Made by a program: the position numbers and the translations under genes. Under the pieces are notes generated by a model that worked only from the letters and a program-made list of their open reading frames with translations, made no database searches and had not been told where the DNA came from. Shown here one piece after another: positions 1 through 46,892 of a stretch of 64,000 nt of DNA. The stretch lies in the NCBI RefSeq assembly GCF_901709675.1, contig NC_051088.1, positions 23,688,193 to 23,752,192 of the forward strand. The letters are read 5' to 3'. How positions within the stretch are numbered: position 1 is the stretch's first letter; each line of letters begins with the position of its first letter. This DNA is from Syngnathus acus (lineage: Eukaryota; Chordata; Actinopteri; Syngnathiformes; Syngnathidae).

Positions 1-30892
<30,892 letters not shown>

Positions 30893-31400
30893 GGTGACTC
30901 GGATCCGAGTTAAATCCACTAGTGCCGCCGTGAGACTTGCGAGCTTGTAGATGCATAGCCCAGAGGTAGTTGCGACACTCCAAAAAGTTCACAGTATTGC
31001 TGGCTCATTCCAAGTTGGAGCCGTTTTACGCGCGTCCTGAGCGGAGCCACGCTGCTTCTTTCCCGACGCTTCAATGTCATTTGTTAGTTCCTCTCTTGTT
31101 GTTTCCGCTTCTTGAACAACAAACACGCTCTGATTACCCGCGGTGGCATCTAATCCGCTCCCCGAGCGTCCCTGCTCTTCTTGCATCCTTGTTCGCCATC
31201 CACTGCCCACCTCGTTCATATGTTTTTTTGTTTTTTAAACTTTAAAAATAAGAGTTCCTAAGCCGGACAGTGCCTTTAAGCAGGTAGCACAAGTTGTGTT
31301 GTGCTGTGGTGCACTAAGCGTGCAGGATGAGTGGACAAGGCGCGCGCGTGTCCGCCTCCTCGCCTGTCAACGCTCCTCCCACCAATTTCCAAACGGATTA
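30893..31400 (-). promoter_or_regulatory. magi1: magi1 5' UTR and presumed promoter region
   Basis: Sequence just upstream of the magi1 ATG on the minus strand, with several CpGs and a CGCGCGCG run at 31341-31348. An ATTGG box (CCAAT on plus) lies at 31380-31385. No TATA box is obvious. The transcription start cannot be fixed from sequence alone. Confidence 0.4.
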
Positions 31401-34292
31401 CAGCACCAACAATGAGCCAGACTAAGAGCTTTTACTTTTTCTTCGTAAATAATGCAGATGAAAGATGTTTTATGATGTACGGGAAATTGTTGGATCAAAC
31501 TCAATGGGTGTCACAAGGAACCAAGTACTTCAGGTGTTTGTGTTTCAATCTATAATTTTCTGCTCCCTTTTATTTTTTAATTACCTGCGTTAAAAAAAAA
31601 TACTGCCTTATTTAGTCCAAATAAGTGACTCATCATTTCTTTATCAGTTGTCATAAAGTTGCTGATCCTTTTCGCTTTGTCCTTTTGTGATAAGTTCATT
31701 TTGGCATAAGAGCGATTCCATAATGTATCAGTTGCCTAATATTCTTTTTCCTGTTGTTATGTCAACCTTTATTTTGTCATACAGGCCTGATGACTTCCAT
31801 GATATAAACTCGATTTACTTTGTGAGAAGTTGTCAGTGCTTCAAGCTTTCTTCCCGTCTCGTTTCCTGCTTTTGATACTTCATAAAGACTTTTACTTTTT
31901 TTACTTTTCAACTCTTTGTTAAAGCACTGATACCAGCAGTAATTTAAATACATAAATGTCCTCCAAAAACCAAAAGGATCATTGTAAAGACCTCAATGCC
32001 CAAATAAAGCAATTTTCCTTGAAATTACATAAAGGTAATGGGAATTATATATTCTTCTCGTTCCTGTTCACAAGATGTCACAAAAGGGCAACCGATACCT
32101 TAAAACATGGCTGGTATCGATACCTTCCCATCATTCCACAAAAATATCACAATTGCCATGTACAAACAGGAAGTCTGGGAAAAGTCAATGAAATGAAAAT
32201 ATAATTGTTTTGTGTGACTGATGGTGCGTTTGTAGATAAGCGATAGCTGCGGTGTCAGGTGAGAAACACGTCACGGTTAGAAAAACAAAGAGTCTTTCCG
32301 TGTTCCAGCTGAAACTGGGCCTGTGTCAGTGTTACGAGGGCAGTGGCCTGAATAGGAACGTTTGAAAGGCAGCTTTCCATCCCATTTCCTCTCAATGTTA
32401 AGTGCCTCGGCATGCGTGACGGACGGTGCGTCTCTTTTACTTCCTGTTGGTGTCTTCTCACCTATCATGTTCCTTTATGCTTTCAGTCAGGCTTCTGTTT
32501 TCCTGTTCTTGATCCTGCACACTGGTACTGTATGTGCTCACAAAGCCTGATAGAAAAGATGACAACGTTCATAAAGTTGATTTAACATCACATGGTTATT
32601 TAATCAATGGTCCATTTTGATCAAGCCAATAAAAAATGACAGATGCCAGGTCTCGCATTGTGTATCACATACAATGGCCCAGTTGTAATACTGTGCTATA
32701 CCCACTGGCGGAGCTACCACGTGACAGGAGTGTTAATTGACTTTTGTGATTTTTCATGGAAGTTTTTGCAGACCTCCTGATATATCCTTGGGCCACACAT
32801 TTTTTTATGTTGAGTTCAAACTGCCCATATATAAATAGTTTCCTTCAGCACTGTATTTGTTTTGGGAGAGGCAATAATCTGAGAGTCGACAATCAATCCA
32901 GAAGAGTCAAATATTAACCAGCAAGTGAAATGTCGTATTGATTCGTCTTGGTGACCAGAGAATACAAAAATAAACAACCAAATTAGTGCCAATTGTCATG
33001 CCTCAATGTGGTCTTTAAATACATACCAACAGTTTCCTTTGTCAGGCTATTTGACCGTTTACGGATCGCACAATGATTGCTGACACAATGTTTAGGGCCT
33101 AAACTTTCGGCCAATCGCTCTATAAATGTCTGCTTTACTTATCCTATTACGCCCTCGTGTGGTTGTTTACAGAATGCAGCAGGCTGGATTATGAGAGAGC
33201 GCTTAATCTTCAACATCGTCCACTTGTTGAATGTTGCCTTCTTTTTAAATGCAATGCTGCACCCTGTTGGCCAAATACGGTGCAGCATGATTATACAACA
33301 ATAATTTTATACATATATGCATCTAATTAGATATTGAGATAATTGCCGCAGTTTTGGAGAGGTTTTATATTTCCTTGGTCGTGCCAGCTGGGATGAAACA
33401 TTTTGTGAGGGGGTGAATCAGGTTTGTTTGTTTGAGAAAGATAACTTCTCTTGACTCCCATTTTTTCCCAAACACCTCTGCTTCACTTCACTCTTATCAA
33501 GATGGAAAACAAAAAGATAAATCAAACGCAGTAATATTTATTGTGTTTGATACAAATGTTTTGGCAGCTGCCTACCTGTTGGAGCTTTGCACTATGGCAT
33601 CAATTTCAACACCTTTGCTCTCCTCTCTTAAACTCCAACCACTGTTTTCTCTCTGAGGTCAAACAAGGATCAGTCTCCAGTTAAAGATATCTGGGATCCC
33701 GATGACTGGGTTTTCACTCGACGCGAGCGGCTCCAAGATAACATATGTTATCTTACAAAAAAAAAAAACATTAGACATACAATTTATCTTGCTGGAGTTG
33801 TACTTTTTCCCATGGCCACCAATCGAATTGCCTCACAAGGGGTGTAAGGCCACACGGGAATGACGTTAAGATCTCCCTCGGCAATGTGGGAAACGGCAAG
33901 CTGCTATCTATTTAGCTTGTGGGTCAAAGGTCAGGTGTCAAATGTGAGCTTGTCCCCAATTGCAGGAGAGATAGGCAGAGCTCCCATTCCAGCTACGTTA
34001 GCCATGTTTTCGCTCATACTTGATGAAAACATTCGAAACAAATTGCTTGACATCTTTGGATCTCACTCACATTATTTAGTTCGAAGAAATGCACTGAGCT
34101 TTTTTTTTTTTGGCTGTTACTCTTTGTTTGAACTTTAAAGTGAACGCCAATTAGCTTGTAGCACGTGCGCTGCTCCTCATGTAGGCTGCTCAAGTGAGAG
34201 TCCGCCCAAAATAATATTTGCACATGCACTCTGTTGATTTTGGTTGATTAGGCTCGTGTGAGTTTACTGACACACGTGCACGCACACAGACG

Positions 34293-34330
<38 letters not shown>

Positions 34331-35500
34331 GGATCAAACTGCTCTTACATAGAACAATTTTCAATTCACTTTGACCCATTCATTCCGCTTTTAAATAAAA
34401 TGTAAAATGTATTTATTTATTATATTAATTTATTTATTTATCTAATCAATTATACGTTTTGTAATTCATCAATCCCATTTTAAATCAGATCAAATTTCGA
34501 TTTAAAAAACACTGTCACTTTCCATCAATGTGCTTCTTAGAAAATGAGAAGAACACCAATTTTAACGACGTGCAACTACAGCAAGAGAATTAGAAGCAGA
34601 TTTCTGAACAGACTCCAACTTGTGCAAATCAGTTGACCAAGTTCAAGCTTTTATAGCACTTTCAACGTTGTGAAAGACATTTATTTTTGTGGTCCAGTCC
34701 ATAATAGTGGAAAGCTTCAGAAATATTCTACTAGGCAAAAAGTAAATAAACCAACACTTAAATATAAAGTGGGTCCGGTTGTGTTATGAGTAAGAGAGTT
34801 TGTGCGCGTGTTTATTTGTCAGCGTTAATGTGCCGTGGAGAGAAAAGTTCCCTGGGTGCACAAAGTGATGTCATTTTTTCTCACATGTATTATTTGTCTT
34901 TGATTGCTATTTAAAATAAAAGAAAATTCCAGCCCTGATTAAAAAAAAAAAAAAGATCACATCTTCCTAATTGTTGAACACCATGAAATGAATCAAATAA
35001 AATCCTCCACTTTGCGAGTAAAAGCCATTTGTCAATCTAAGCGCCCCGGCCTTGTGCGTCATGTAGCCACGCTATCTTCTCCTGGAAGGTCTGCCCTCTG
35101 TGATCTTATTTTCTTAGAAGCCGACCTCTGACCTCCAGCATGGCCGATGAGAACCTTCCGTATCTGCTCACTCCACCGGGTGGTCAGTACAGTACCAGCA
35201 CATGACAGGTCAGATACTGTGGGAATCCTCCCAAGGGTAAAACCCGCTGAGAATCAAGAGGTGTTAGTTCGTCGCGCACCAGTTCGACATGGCCAAAATC
35301 ATCATGAAACGCTCACCGTGCGCCAAGCTCACTTGCCAACAATCTCAATCAAGACCTTGCAGTGAATTCACAGACGTTTGCTCTTCAGCTTTCACATGAA
35401 AAGTCAATGCATTCAATTGGGAGTCACTTGGAAGTGAATCCATTGAAAACTCCATTTAAATGTTAGTAATCTGCAAAGCTGTACGTAACCCCCCCACACC
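31401..35500. other. magi1-ren intergenic region, no gene seen
   Basis: About 4 kb between the divergent magi1 and ren promoters. It is AT-rich with a CA array at 34296-34328, an A run at 33760-33770 and a poly-A at 34940-34954. No splice-compatible coding segment or RNA gene was recognised. Confidence 0.6.
34296..34328. repeat. (CA)n microsatellite
   Basis: 33 bp of CA preceded by imperfect units, in the magi1-ren intergenic region. Confidence 0.95.
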
Positions 35501-35521
35501 CCTCGCTAAATGGGATTCATG

Positions 35522-35534
35522 AGGTCAAAGTTCA
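35522..35534 (+). promoter_or_regulatory. DR1-type nuclear receptor motif upstream of ren
   Basis: AGGTCA-A-AGTTCA is a direct repeat of two nuclear-receptor half-sites with 1-bp spacing, about 160 bp upstream of the ren TATA box. Mammalian renin enhancers are known to use AGGTCA-type elements. Function here is inferred. Confidence 0.4.
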
Positions 35535-35576
35535 GACATCCCACTGGGACCTGTTATCACAGCACGGGCTACGTGA

Positions 35577-35699
35577 CCAATGGGGACGTCCCAGGGGTGG
35601 TGGGGGGCAGCTCTTTTTTCAAGAGGTCACCTCTTGGAAGGCTCCCATCCAGAATCACCGTGGCCTGCGGGTGAAGAAGAGAGCGCCGATGGTATAAAA
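35577..35699 (+). promoter_or_regulatory. ren: ren core promoter: CCAAT box and TATA box
   Basis: CCAAT at 35577-35581, a palindromic GACGTC (CRE-like core) at 35585-35590 and TATAAAA at 35693-35699. The TATA box predicts transcription starting near 35725, leaving a 5' UTR of about 110 nt before the ATG at 35836. Confidence 0.7.
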
Positions 35700-35835
35700 C
35701 AGGTGGCATGAGCACGCAAGTCTGCCAGAGCCTCGGTTCCACCATTGCGGGACGCACCATTAAGAGAAAAAGGGGATCTGATTGTCTTCAATCTTCTGTC
35801 TTTGAAATTTTCCTTTCTGTCTGCAAGAAGCCGCC

Positions 35836-40347
<4,512 letters not shown>

Positions 40348-40530
40348 CAAGATGACTAAGGAACGCTATTTGCGACTTCCTGCTAGCGTCGGCACGTCCT
40401 CCACGTATAGCCTGTCGAGGGACCGATGGTGCTTTGCTTCTTTGCTTTTTTGTTGCACTCAACACCTTCTATTTATGAAGCCTTTGTAAGAAGACATATC
40501 TGTGTGTCTCGCCTGTAGATGTTAAACTGA

Positions 40531-40536
40531 AATAAA
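40531..40536 (+). other. ren: ren poly(A) signal
   Basis: AATAAA 184 nt after the stop codon, followed by a GT-rich stretch (AAGTTGTGGG). This predicts cleavage near 40550-40555. Confidence 0.75.
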
Positions 40537-40559
40537 GTTGTGGGAATTCCATTTGTTGA

Positions 40560-43500
40560 TTCCATCATGTGAATCTTCTGCGGTTTATTTCAGACAGTCT
40601 AGCTTTGTTATTGTTGTATGTGGTTCAATACAATCTGAGACATTTTTTGTGGGGTAGGGTTGGGGGGGGGGGGCGGTCATGTGTTCCCAACTAGCACATA
40701 TTCACAGTTTAAAAATGTAGAGAATGTGGATCCATTATATATCCATACATGTGCAAAGTTTGTACAGCTTCTACTCACTGGAGAGAAAGCTCATCAGTTT
40801 TCTGAAGCTAAGCCGTGATTGGTTGTTGACACCTGGCAACTGTGATGTCATTTTCAGTCGACAGCAAGTGACAAAATGGCCGCCTCTGAGATGGAAAAAA
40901 CACACAACTTATTATCGTCAAGGAAACGTTTGTTGACTTCCCCTTTGAGTAAGGTGGGGGATATGTCAGTTTGTACTCAACTAGTACAACGAGTACAACA
41001 ATTATGACAAAAAATTGCATCAATTATTCAAGTCGGTCCGCAATAAAAATATGCTGTATTGTGACTGATTCAAGCAGTCCTCAAAATGATTGGTTCTCCA
41101 CTCTCAAAAAATGTAAAACCCTCTCAAAAAAGTAAAAAATGTAGGTTAGGTAGGTTAAATGTAGGTTAAAACTAGCGACTTTATCAGAATGGGGAGATAT
41201 CCAAAAACATTCAGGCATAGCCCAAAAAGAATATCTTAGCTGTGATTGTTATTTCTGGACAAATATGGATAGAATCATTGGCCTGTGTTTTGAACTTGAC
41301 ATTCCTCTAGTAGAGCCACCCACAACGGATAATTTATACTTGACGAAGAGCAAAGTGCTTTGGGATTTGTTCCTTTCTTCTTTTCCCTTCCTGTTCAAAT
41401 GTGTGGTTTTCCTCCCCGCCATCACTGGGTACTCACTTATGGCAAATATCGGTAAAATGCTCAACTGAGATCTGTTTATTACTATCTATTTTTTTTCCGA
41501 CTCAAACTCAACACAGCCTTCACTTCATGCACAAATGTGTGACTTTTGACATCGTGTACATTTCCAAGCCGCAGCTGCGATGACCACCTGAAATCTACAA
41601 GATCTCTCTACCTGTCATTACCGAGTTTTCACTCTCTCCTGGGCAATCTCTCTGAAAGTATTTGACCCACCGTCACGACGTAAAAGCTCAATGACTGCAT
41701 CGTAAGTCACGTTTGGATTCTCGTCGACTCACAAAGGTGCAAATGGTCATAAAACAAACCATGCAACGCAAACCTTAACCCAGGGCGATTGTTTTAGCCG
41801 TAAAAGCGAGAAGCTTAATGGTACCTTGTAAAATGTAAGAAATCTTAACTCAAGGCACATGCTGTGTTCAACGTTGATACTATGACTTACTTAAACATTG
41901 CACCTGCTGGATAGACTTTTGTCTACTTGGCTCAAAGCCAAGTCGAGTGCAACAAGAAAATACTATTCGACTTTTATATACTGAAAACTGTTTTGACTTA
42001 TTTTGTTAGGCATGCCTCAAGACATAGGACGTGACTGCTCATGATCTAACGTCTCATACATGACTCCAATAGCCTCTTTGTGTGAAACATATAAACGTAT
42101 CCATATTGTCTGAACAATAAGTCTAGCGAGTCATGTTGTCAGTGACCTAAAAATAAAAAAATCACTTGATTTGAAAATAGTCAAAGTATACTTTGTATTC
42201 GTGAATCTGGGAAGTCATAGTCATGGTTGAATAAAAACAGAAATACGCACATATTGTATGCCCTTCTTAATTTTCTGGTCAAACATCTGAACGGTAGCAT
42301 CCAGTTGGGCCCCTCGGCTAACGCTATTAGCTGTTTGCCAGCTATGTATCCAGCATAAAAACAGTGCCAAACATTTCATGACTGGAGAGAGAATGGACCT
42401 AAGCCAAAAGTCAAAACAAATAATCTGGTTAGGAAGTTTGCCATCCTATGTGGTCCGCTAGTAACACCGATGAAAAAGTGAAGCTCCCTCCACTGTTGAA
42501 GTTGGCTACACCGGTCTAGCACAATGTGATAGGATGATAAAACGTTCAGGAATCTTTGAGCAGCATCAACACCGCCTGGCTCCCGTAGCGTTTGCAGATG
42601 CCCGCAGAGTTTTCAGTTCACTCTGTTATTCTTTCTCACTTAAATTTCATTGCGGCCAAATATGTGATAACAAAACTATTTGGGGAACAGAAGGGTGCCT
42701 GGCCCTTGATCATATTTTTTGCCCTGCAAGTTCAGATGTGGACACATTTTTGAAAAGAAGGTTGCTTTCCACTGAGATAATTTCACAAACAGATGTTTCA
42801 TTTTGTGATGCCGCATTCCCATCAAATCGGTTCCAGTGTTAAACAGGTTCTGGTGGAGCTAGCTTTATTAGCTTTGCAATTATAACTGGCATTCCTTTAC
42901 TCGTTTGCTGCGAAAGGAGATCAAAAATCCATTTGAACATGGATGGCAGTCAATGAGTTTGCGCACCGACAACCGATTATACGGATCTAAAATAGAAGCC
43001 GATATTTTCTTTATATTCAGCCCCTTCTCGCCCTGCTTCAGCAGAGACGAGAAATTCACGTCCGGAAAGTTTAGCTTTAGCCAAAGGTGCTTCGACTCAA
43101 CTGACAAGCAAACAAGACGGTTGAGTCGAAGCACCTGTGGCTAAAGCCAAACTGTGGCAGAGTTTTTGCCCTATGGATCTGGATTTCCCATGTTTGTGTA
43201 ACAGTGGTGATGAAGTTGAGGAAAAGCAGGAGAATTTCCAAGTTTATAGAACAATGGTTATCGCAGAACTTATCTGGTTCCCACTTGGTGAAACGAGAGA
43301 CTCTTGTTTGGTGACGAAAAACCAACACGGTTTCACAATGTCGCAACTATTGTTTTGATATGAAGTACGTAGGAGACAAAACCCGGGCCCAAGCTACATC
43401 TACTGGTAAAGTTTCTCATTGGCGAATATTCAGAAAACGAATATACCGCAAGAGCAAAAATCAAGTTATCATGAAGAATTAATCTGGAGTTCCAATTCAA

Positions 43501-43640
43501 ACTCAAGCGACTCGTTTCAATAAAAGCAATTCTTGCAGCTCTCAATAAACAACGGCTCAGGGTAGCCAACCTTTTTGGAGTTCTTGGAGGAGAACAAGTT
43601 GTTCTGCTGGCGGACTTTATTACTCATGTGTCCAATTAGA
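40560..43640. other. ren-csf1 intergenic region (left part), no gene recognised
   Basis: Moderate-length frames (41265-41468 and 42534-42842, plus) show no domain I recognise and no splice context. The stretch merges downstream into a decayed LINE and may itself be old transposon sequence. A 34-nt hairpin lies at 43068-43153. Confidence 0.5.
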
Positions 43641-43649
43641 TCTGGAAAA

Positions 43650-44420
43650 CTGCGATTGGGAGGACTATGGGACTTGGGAGGTCGCTGATGCGTACAGACT
43701 GATCAAGCGGAATGCGGCTTTGGTGGTTGTGGAATTCTATTCCACCGGGTTCTTGGGAGGAGGAAGTCGTCATTTACACTACGGGGTTGGAGAGCAGCTG
43801 ACCTCGACTTGGTACATTGTGAGTCAGCAGGAAGATCACTTTGAAGACCTCTTCGAAGTCGGTTCTTTCGGTCTCGGCCTTGAGGTAGCTGATGTTGTTA
43901 AAAAGCTCCTCAGTTCAAGGGCTGCTAGCAGTTCCTGAATGTTGTGGTTGACTAGAGTGGTGGTTCCCCTTTTCAAGAAATAAAACCTGAGGCTGTTTTA
44001 ACTCCCGGGAAATCAGGCTCCTCTGTTCTGTTGGCTTTGTCAAGCTGTAATCTTCAACTCAAGCTGAAATGGCTTGCGGCTAAGTATGAAGGTTTTGGGA
44101 TAAAAATCACCACCGCCGAATCTCACATGGTCAGAAAAAGTTCTGATGTCCTCCAGATCCTGCCAGATGGAGGACTGCAAGCAACTTAGGTTCTTGTGAC
44201 AAAAGAAAAAATGGAGCAGGCGGACTGATGAAAGGTTTGCGGTCTTTTTGGAGTTTGTGGTCTTTTTGGAAAGCTGAACCCCAAAAGGCGCTTCATTGAT
44301 AGGTCAATGTAAGTTCCCAACCTTATCTATGGTCATGAGCTGTGGGTCGTGACTGAAAGAACGAAATTACAGAGGCAAGATGATGTCATGAATTTCCTCC
44401 ATAGGGAGTAAGAGTAGAGA
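43650..44420 (+). mobile_element. decayed, internally deleted LINE reverse-transcriptase fragment
   Basis: Broken plus-strand frames read WEDYGTWEVADAYRLIKRNA, then EVADVVKKLLSSRA, VVVPLFKK, a skip to LALSSCNLQLKLKWLAAKYE with KITTAESHMV, and finally [15 protein letters not shown]. These follow the order of the reverse-transcriptase region of a common fish non-LTR element (pre-catalytic part, post-catalytic SKSEAM-like part and YGHELWVMTER). The catalytic core between them is missing and stops interrupt the frames, so it is a non-functional relic. Confidence 0.75.
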
Positions 44421-44484
44421 TGGGGTTAAGAGTTGAGCTACTACTCCTCCACATCGTGGGAATGCATCGGGACCCCACAGGAAG

Positions 44485-44699
44485 ATGGATGGATGGAGGG
44501 AGGGAGGGAGGGAGGGAGGGAGGGAGGGATGGATGGATGGATGGATGGATGGATGGATGGATGGATGGATGGATGGATGGATGGATGGATGGATGGATGG
44601 ATGGATGGATGGATGGATGGATGGATGGATGGATGGATGGATGGATGGATGGATGGATGGATGGATGGATGGATGGATGGATGGATGGATGGATGGATA
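44485..44699. repeat. (GGAT)n array with a (GGGA)n start
   Basis: GGGA units at about 44496-44528, then about 43 GGAT units to 44699. It lies about 360 bp upstream of the csf1 TATA box. Open frames through it (DGWM/HPSI repeats) are artefacts of the array. Confidence 0.97.
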
Positions 44700-45062
44700 A
44701 CACTCACAAGCAAACTTATATATCCACAAATATTTTTTTCTGGAACAAAACAAATAATCCCGCACCATTCATAGATTGACTGGTGAGGCTTCTACGACTT
44801 TCCTAGATTGGTGACATTATCTTTAAATGCAACTCTGTCCCCACACGAAAACCACCAGACCCTGTTGGCCATTTAATGTTCATTTTGGCCATGATGCATT
44901 CTATACAGAGTACTTGAATGTAAAAAGGCTATTGGCAAATTTTACATGAAGATTTTTGGGCGTCAACGAAAATGCATTTTATAGTCCACATACTGCAAAA
45001 ATGAAAAAAACGAGCAAAGGCCCGGATGGATCTTGTCTGTGAGACAAGAGATGGGAGGTCTG

Positions 45063-45070
45063 TATAAAAG
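45063..45070 (+). promoter_or_regulatory. csf1: csf1 TATA box
   Basis: TATAAAAG about 30 nt upstream of a predicted start near 45093, and 210 nt before the ATG. It fits the first exon inferred for csf1. Confidence 0.65.
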
Positions 45071-45280
45071 CTGTCAGCCCGCTGAGACGGTTAGTCTCGC
45101 TTTGGACTCTGCAAGAGGAGCACTTGAGCCAGTGCCTTCGAAGCGCGCCACATGACGACGTGCAATACTCCCCCAGCAGGAGAGTCCTTTCTGCGGAGTG
45201 AAACTCAATATATGAGAAGAATCGCTTTGCTTCAATGTGTGTGACAGAGGATTTGTTTCCCATTGTCAAACACATACCAG

Positions 45281-45322
45281 ATGACCTTCCTTGTGCCAAC
45301 CCTGACTCAGAGCAAGGCTAAG
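45281..45322 (+). CDS. csf1: csf1 exon 1 coding part (N-terminus)
   Basis: ATG ACC at 45281 opens MTFLVPTLTQSKAK, which joins in phase 0 to exon 2 (VKCLCVLMFLSFPLSMA). An in-frame stop (TGA 45242-45244) lies upstream, so this is the first in-frame ATG. Donor GTAGGT at 45323. The TATA box is 218 nt upstream. The ATG context is weak. Confidence 0.7.
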
Positions 45323-46773
45323 GTAGGTGAGAACTTATCGCTTCTCTCTTTCAATGCATTTGCATGTGCATCCTTCTACATGTGGGCTGATGACTTGAAT
45401 TGTATCTGATGTGTGATTAATGACACTTGATACATGCAGGTCAAATGATCAATTGTGTTACATTACGATCATTTTATTAGGTGGGCTCTTGTGCTTTGCG
45501 ATCAAGAAGGGTTTTGTTGCTATTCGGATGTTTTTCCTGCTTCATGAATCACATCAATTTTATCATTAAATTAATAATAATAATAATTATTATTATATGT
45601 TATTATCATCATTATTATTATTATTATTATTTTCAATTATGGCTGTACTGCATTGTCCATTCTAGCAAACACTTCACATCCAACTTGATAACTCATTGTG
45701 GCAGGGCATTTAAAGTTAATGTGAAAAATAAATTTAAGACCGGAGACAGACAAAGTAGGAAAGCCTCATCCCTTGTTGGTTAGGGTGCTTAATAATACAC
45801 AAACAACTAGAAAGAAAGATGAAGTGGCTTTTGTTTGGCCCACGGTGGCTTTAAAACTTCGTCTTTTATGTCCTAAAATGGGATAGAGAAAACGGAATTT
45901 CGGTTTCTTTGTGTGTCTCGACATATGAAGGGATTGACAATAAAGCTGACTTTGACTTTGACTAATCCATCTCAGATGTCGGCCGGGCTTCAAATAAATT
46001 CATTTGTTTGTCTGCCACCCGTTTATTTACCCTTTTTGCTGCAAAAACTAAATTAAATGTGATGGTCATGTGGCAGAAAATATTTGAGAGGAGAGTGTGT
46101 GAAGCACATGTGTTTGTCACCATGTTTTAATGATTAACTTGAGTGAAATGTAGTCCATCTGGCACCCATTTCAAAGTCACACTTGCCAAAATGCATTTGG
46201 TAGTAGGCGTCATTGAGCACGAGGAAATAAGTTTTTTTTTTTCTTCTTCTTATTCACATTTGATAACTCGTCCATGTCAAAATACACATATGTAATATTT
46301 CAAGTCAGAATCATTCGGAAAAATGACCAAAAAAATGGTGCTAACATGCAATCGTTGATTAAGGTGTAAATACTTAGAAAAGTGTCCAATACTGTTTTTA
46401 ACAGATTTTTAACCAACTCGACTGAACAGTCTTCCTTTCACAACAAACACTGTTGCTATGATTACCCTGACAAATGGAACTTAGCACTTTACAAAACGTA
46501 GTTACATTACAGTCTATTGACTGCCAAAGTATGTTAGATAAGTCAATAGTAACATTCAGCAGATAATAACAACCCTGTTTATAAAAACGACATCCAGTTT
46601 TGCCATTTAACTCATTCATTGCCACTTCTGTTCAAATGAATTTTTGACGTCTATAGCCGTAAATAGCAGTGAACGAGTTAATTGAAAGTGCATTTTTTAA
46701 CAGTGACATTTAAGAATAAAGTTTGATTTTACTGAAAATAAAGACAAACTTTTGGACTTACTATAGTTATATT

Positions 46774-46847
<74 letters not shown>

Positions 46848-46850
46848 TTT

Positions 46851-46892
<42 letters not shown>

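Noticed and set aside
44367-44779. Long ORFs of HPSI/DGWM repeats
   Set aside because: They are translations of the GGAT array and are open in several frames on both strands, as expected for a tetranucleotide repeat without stops.
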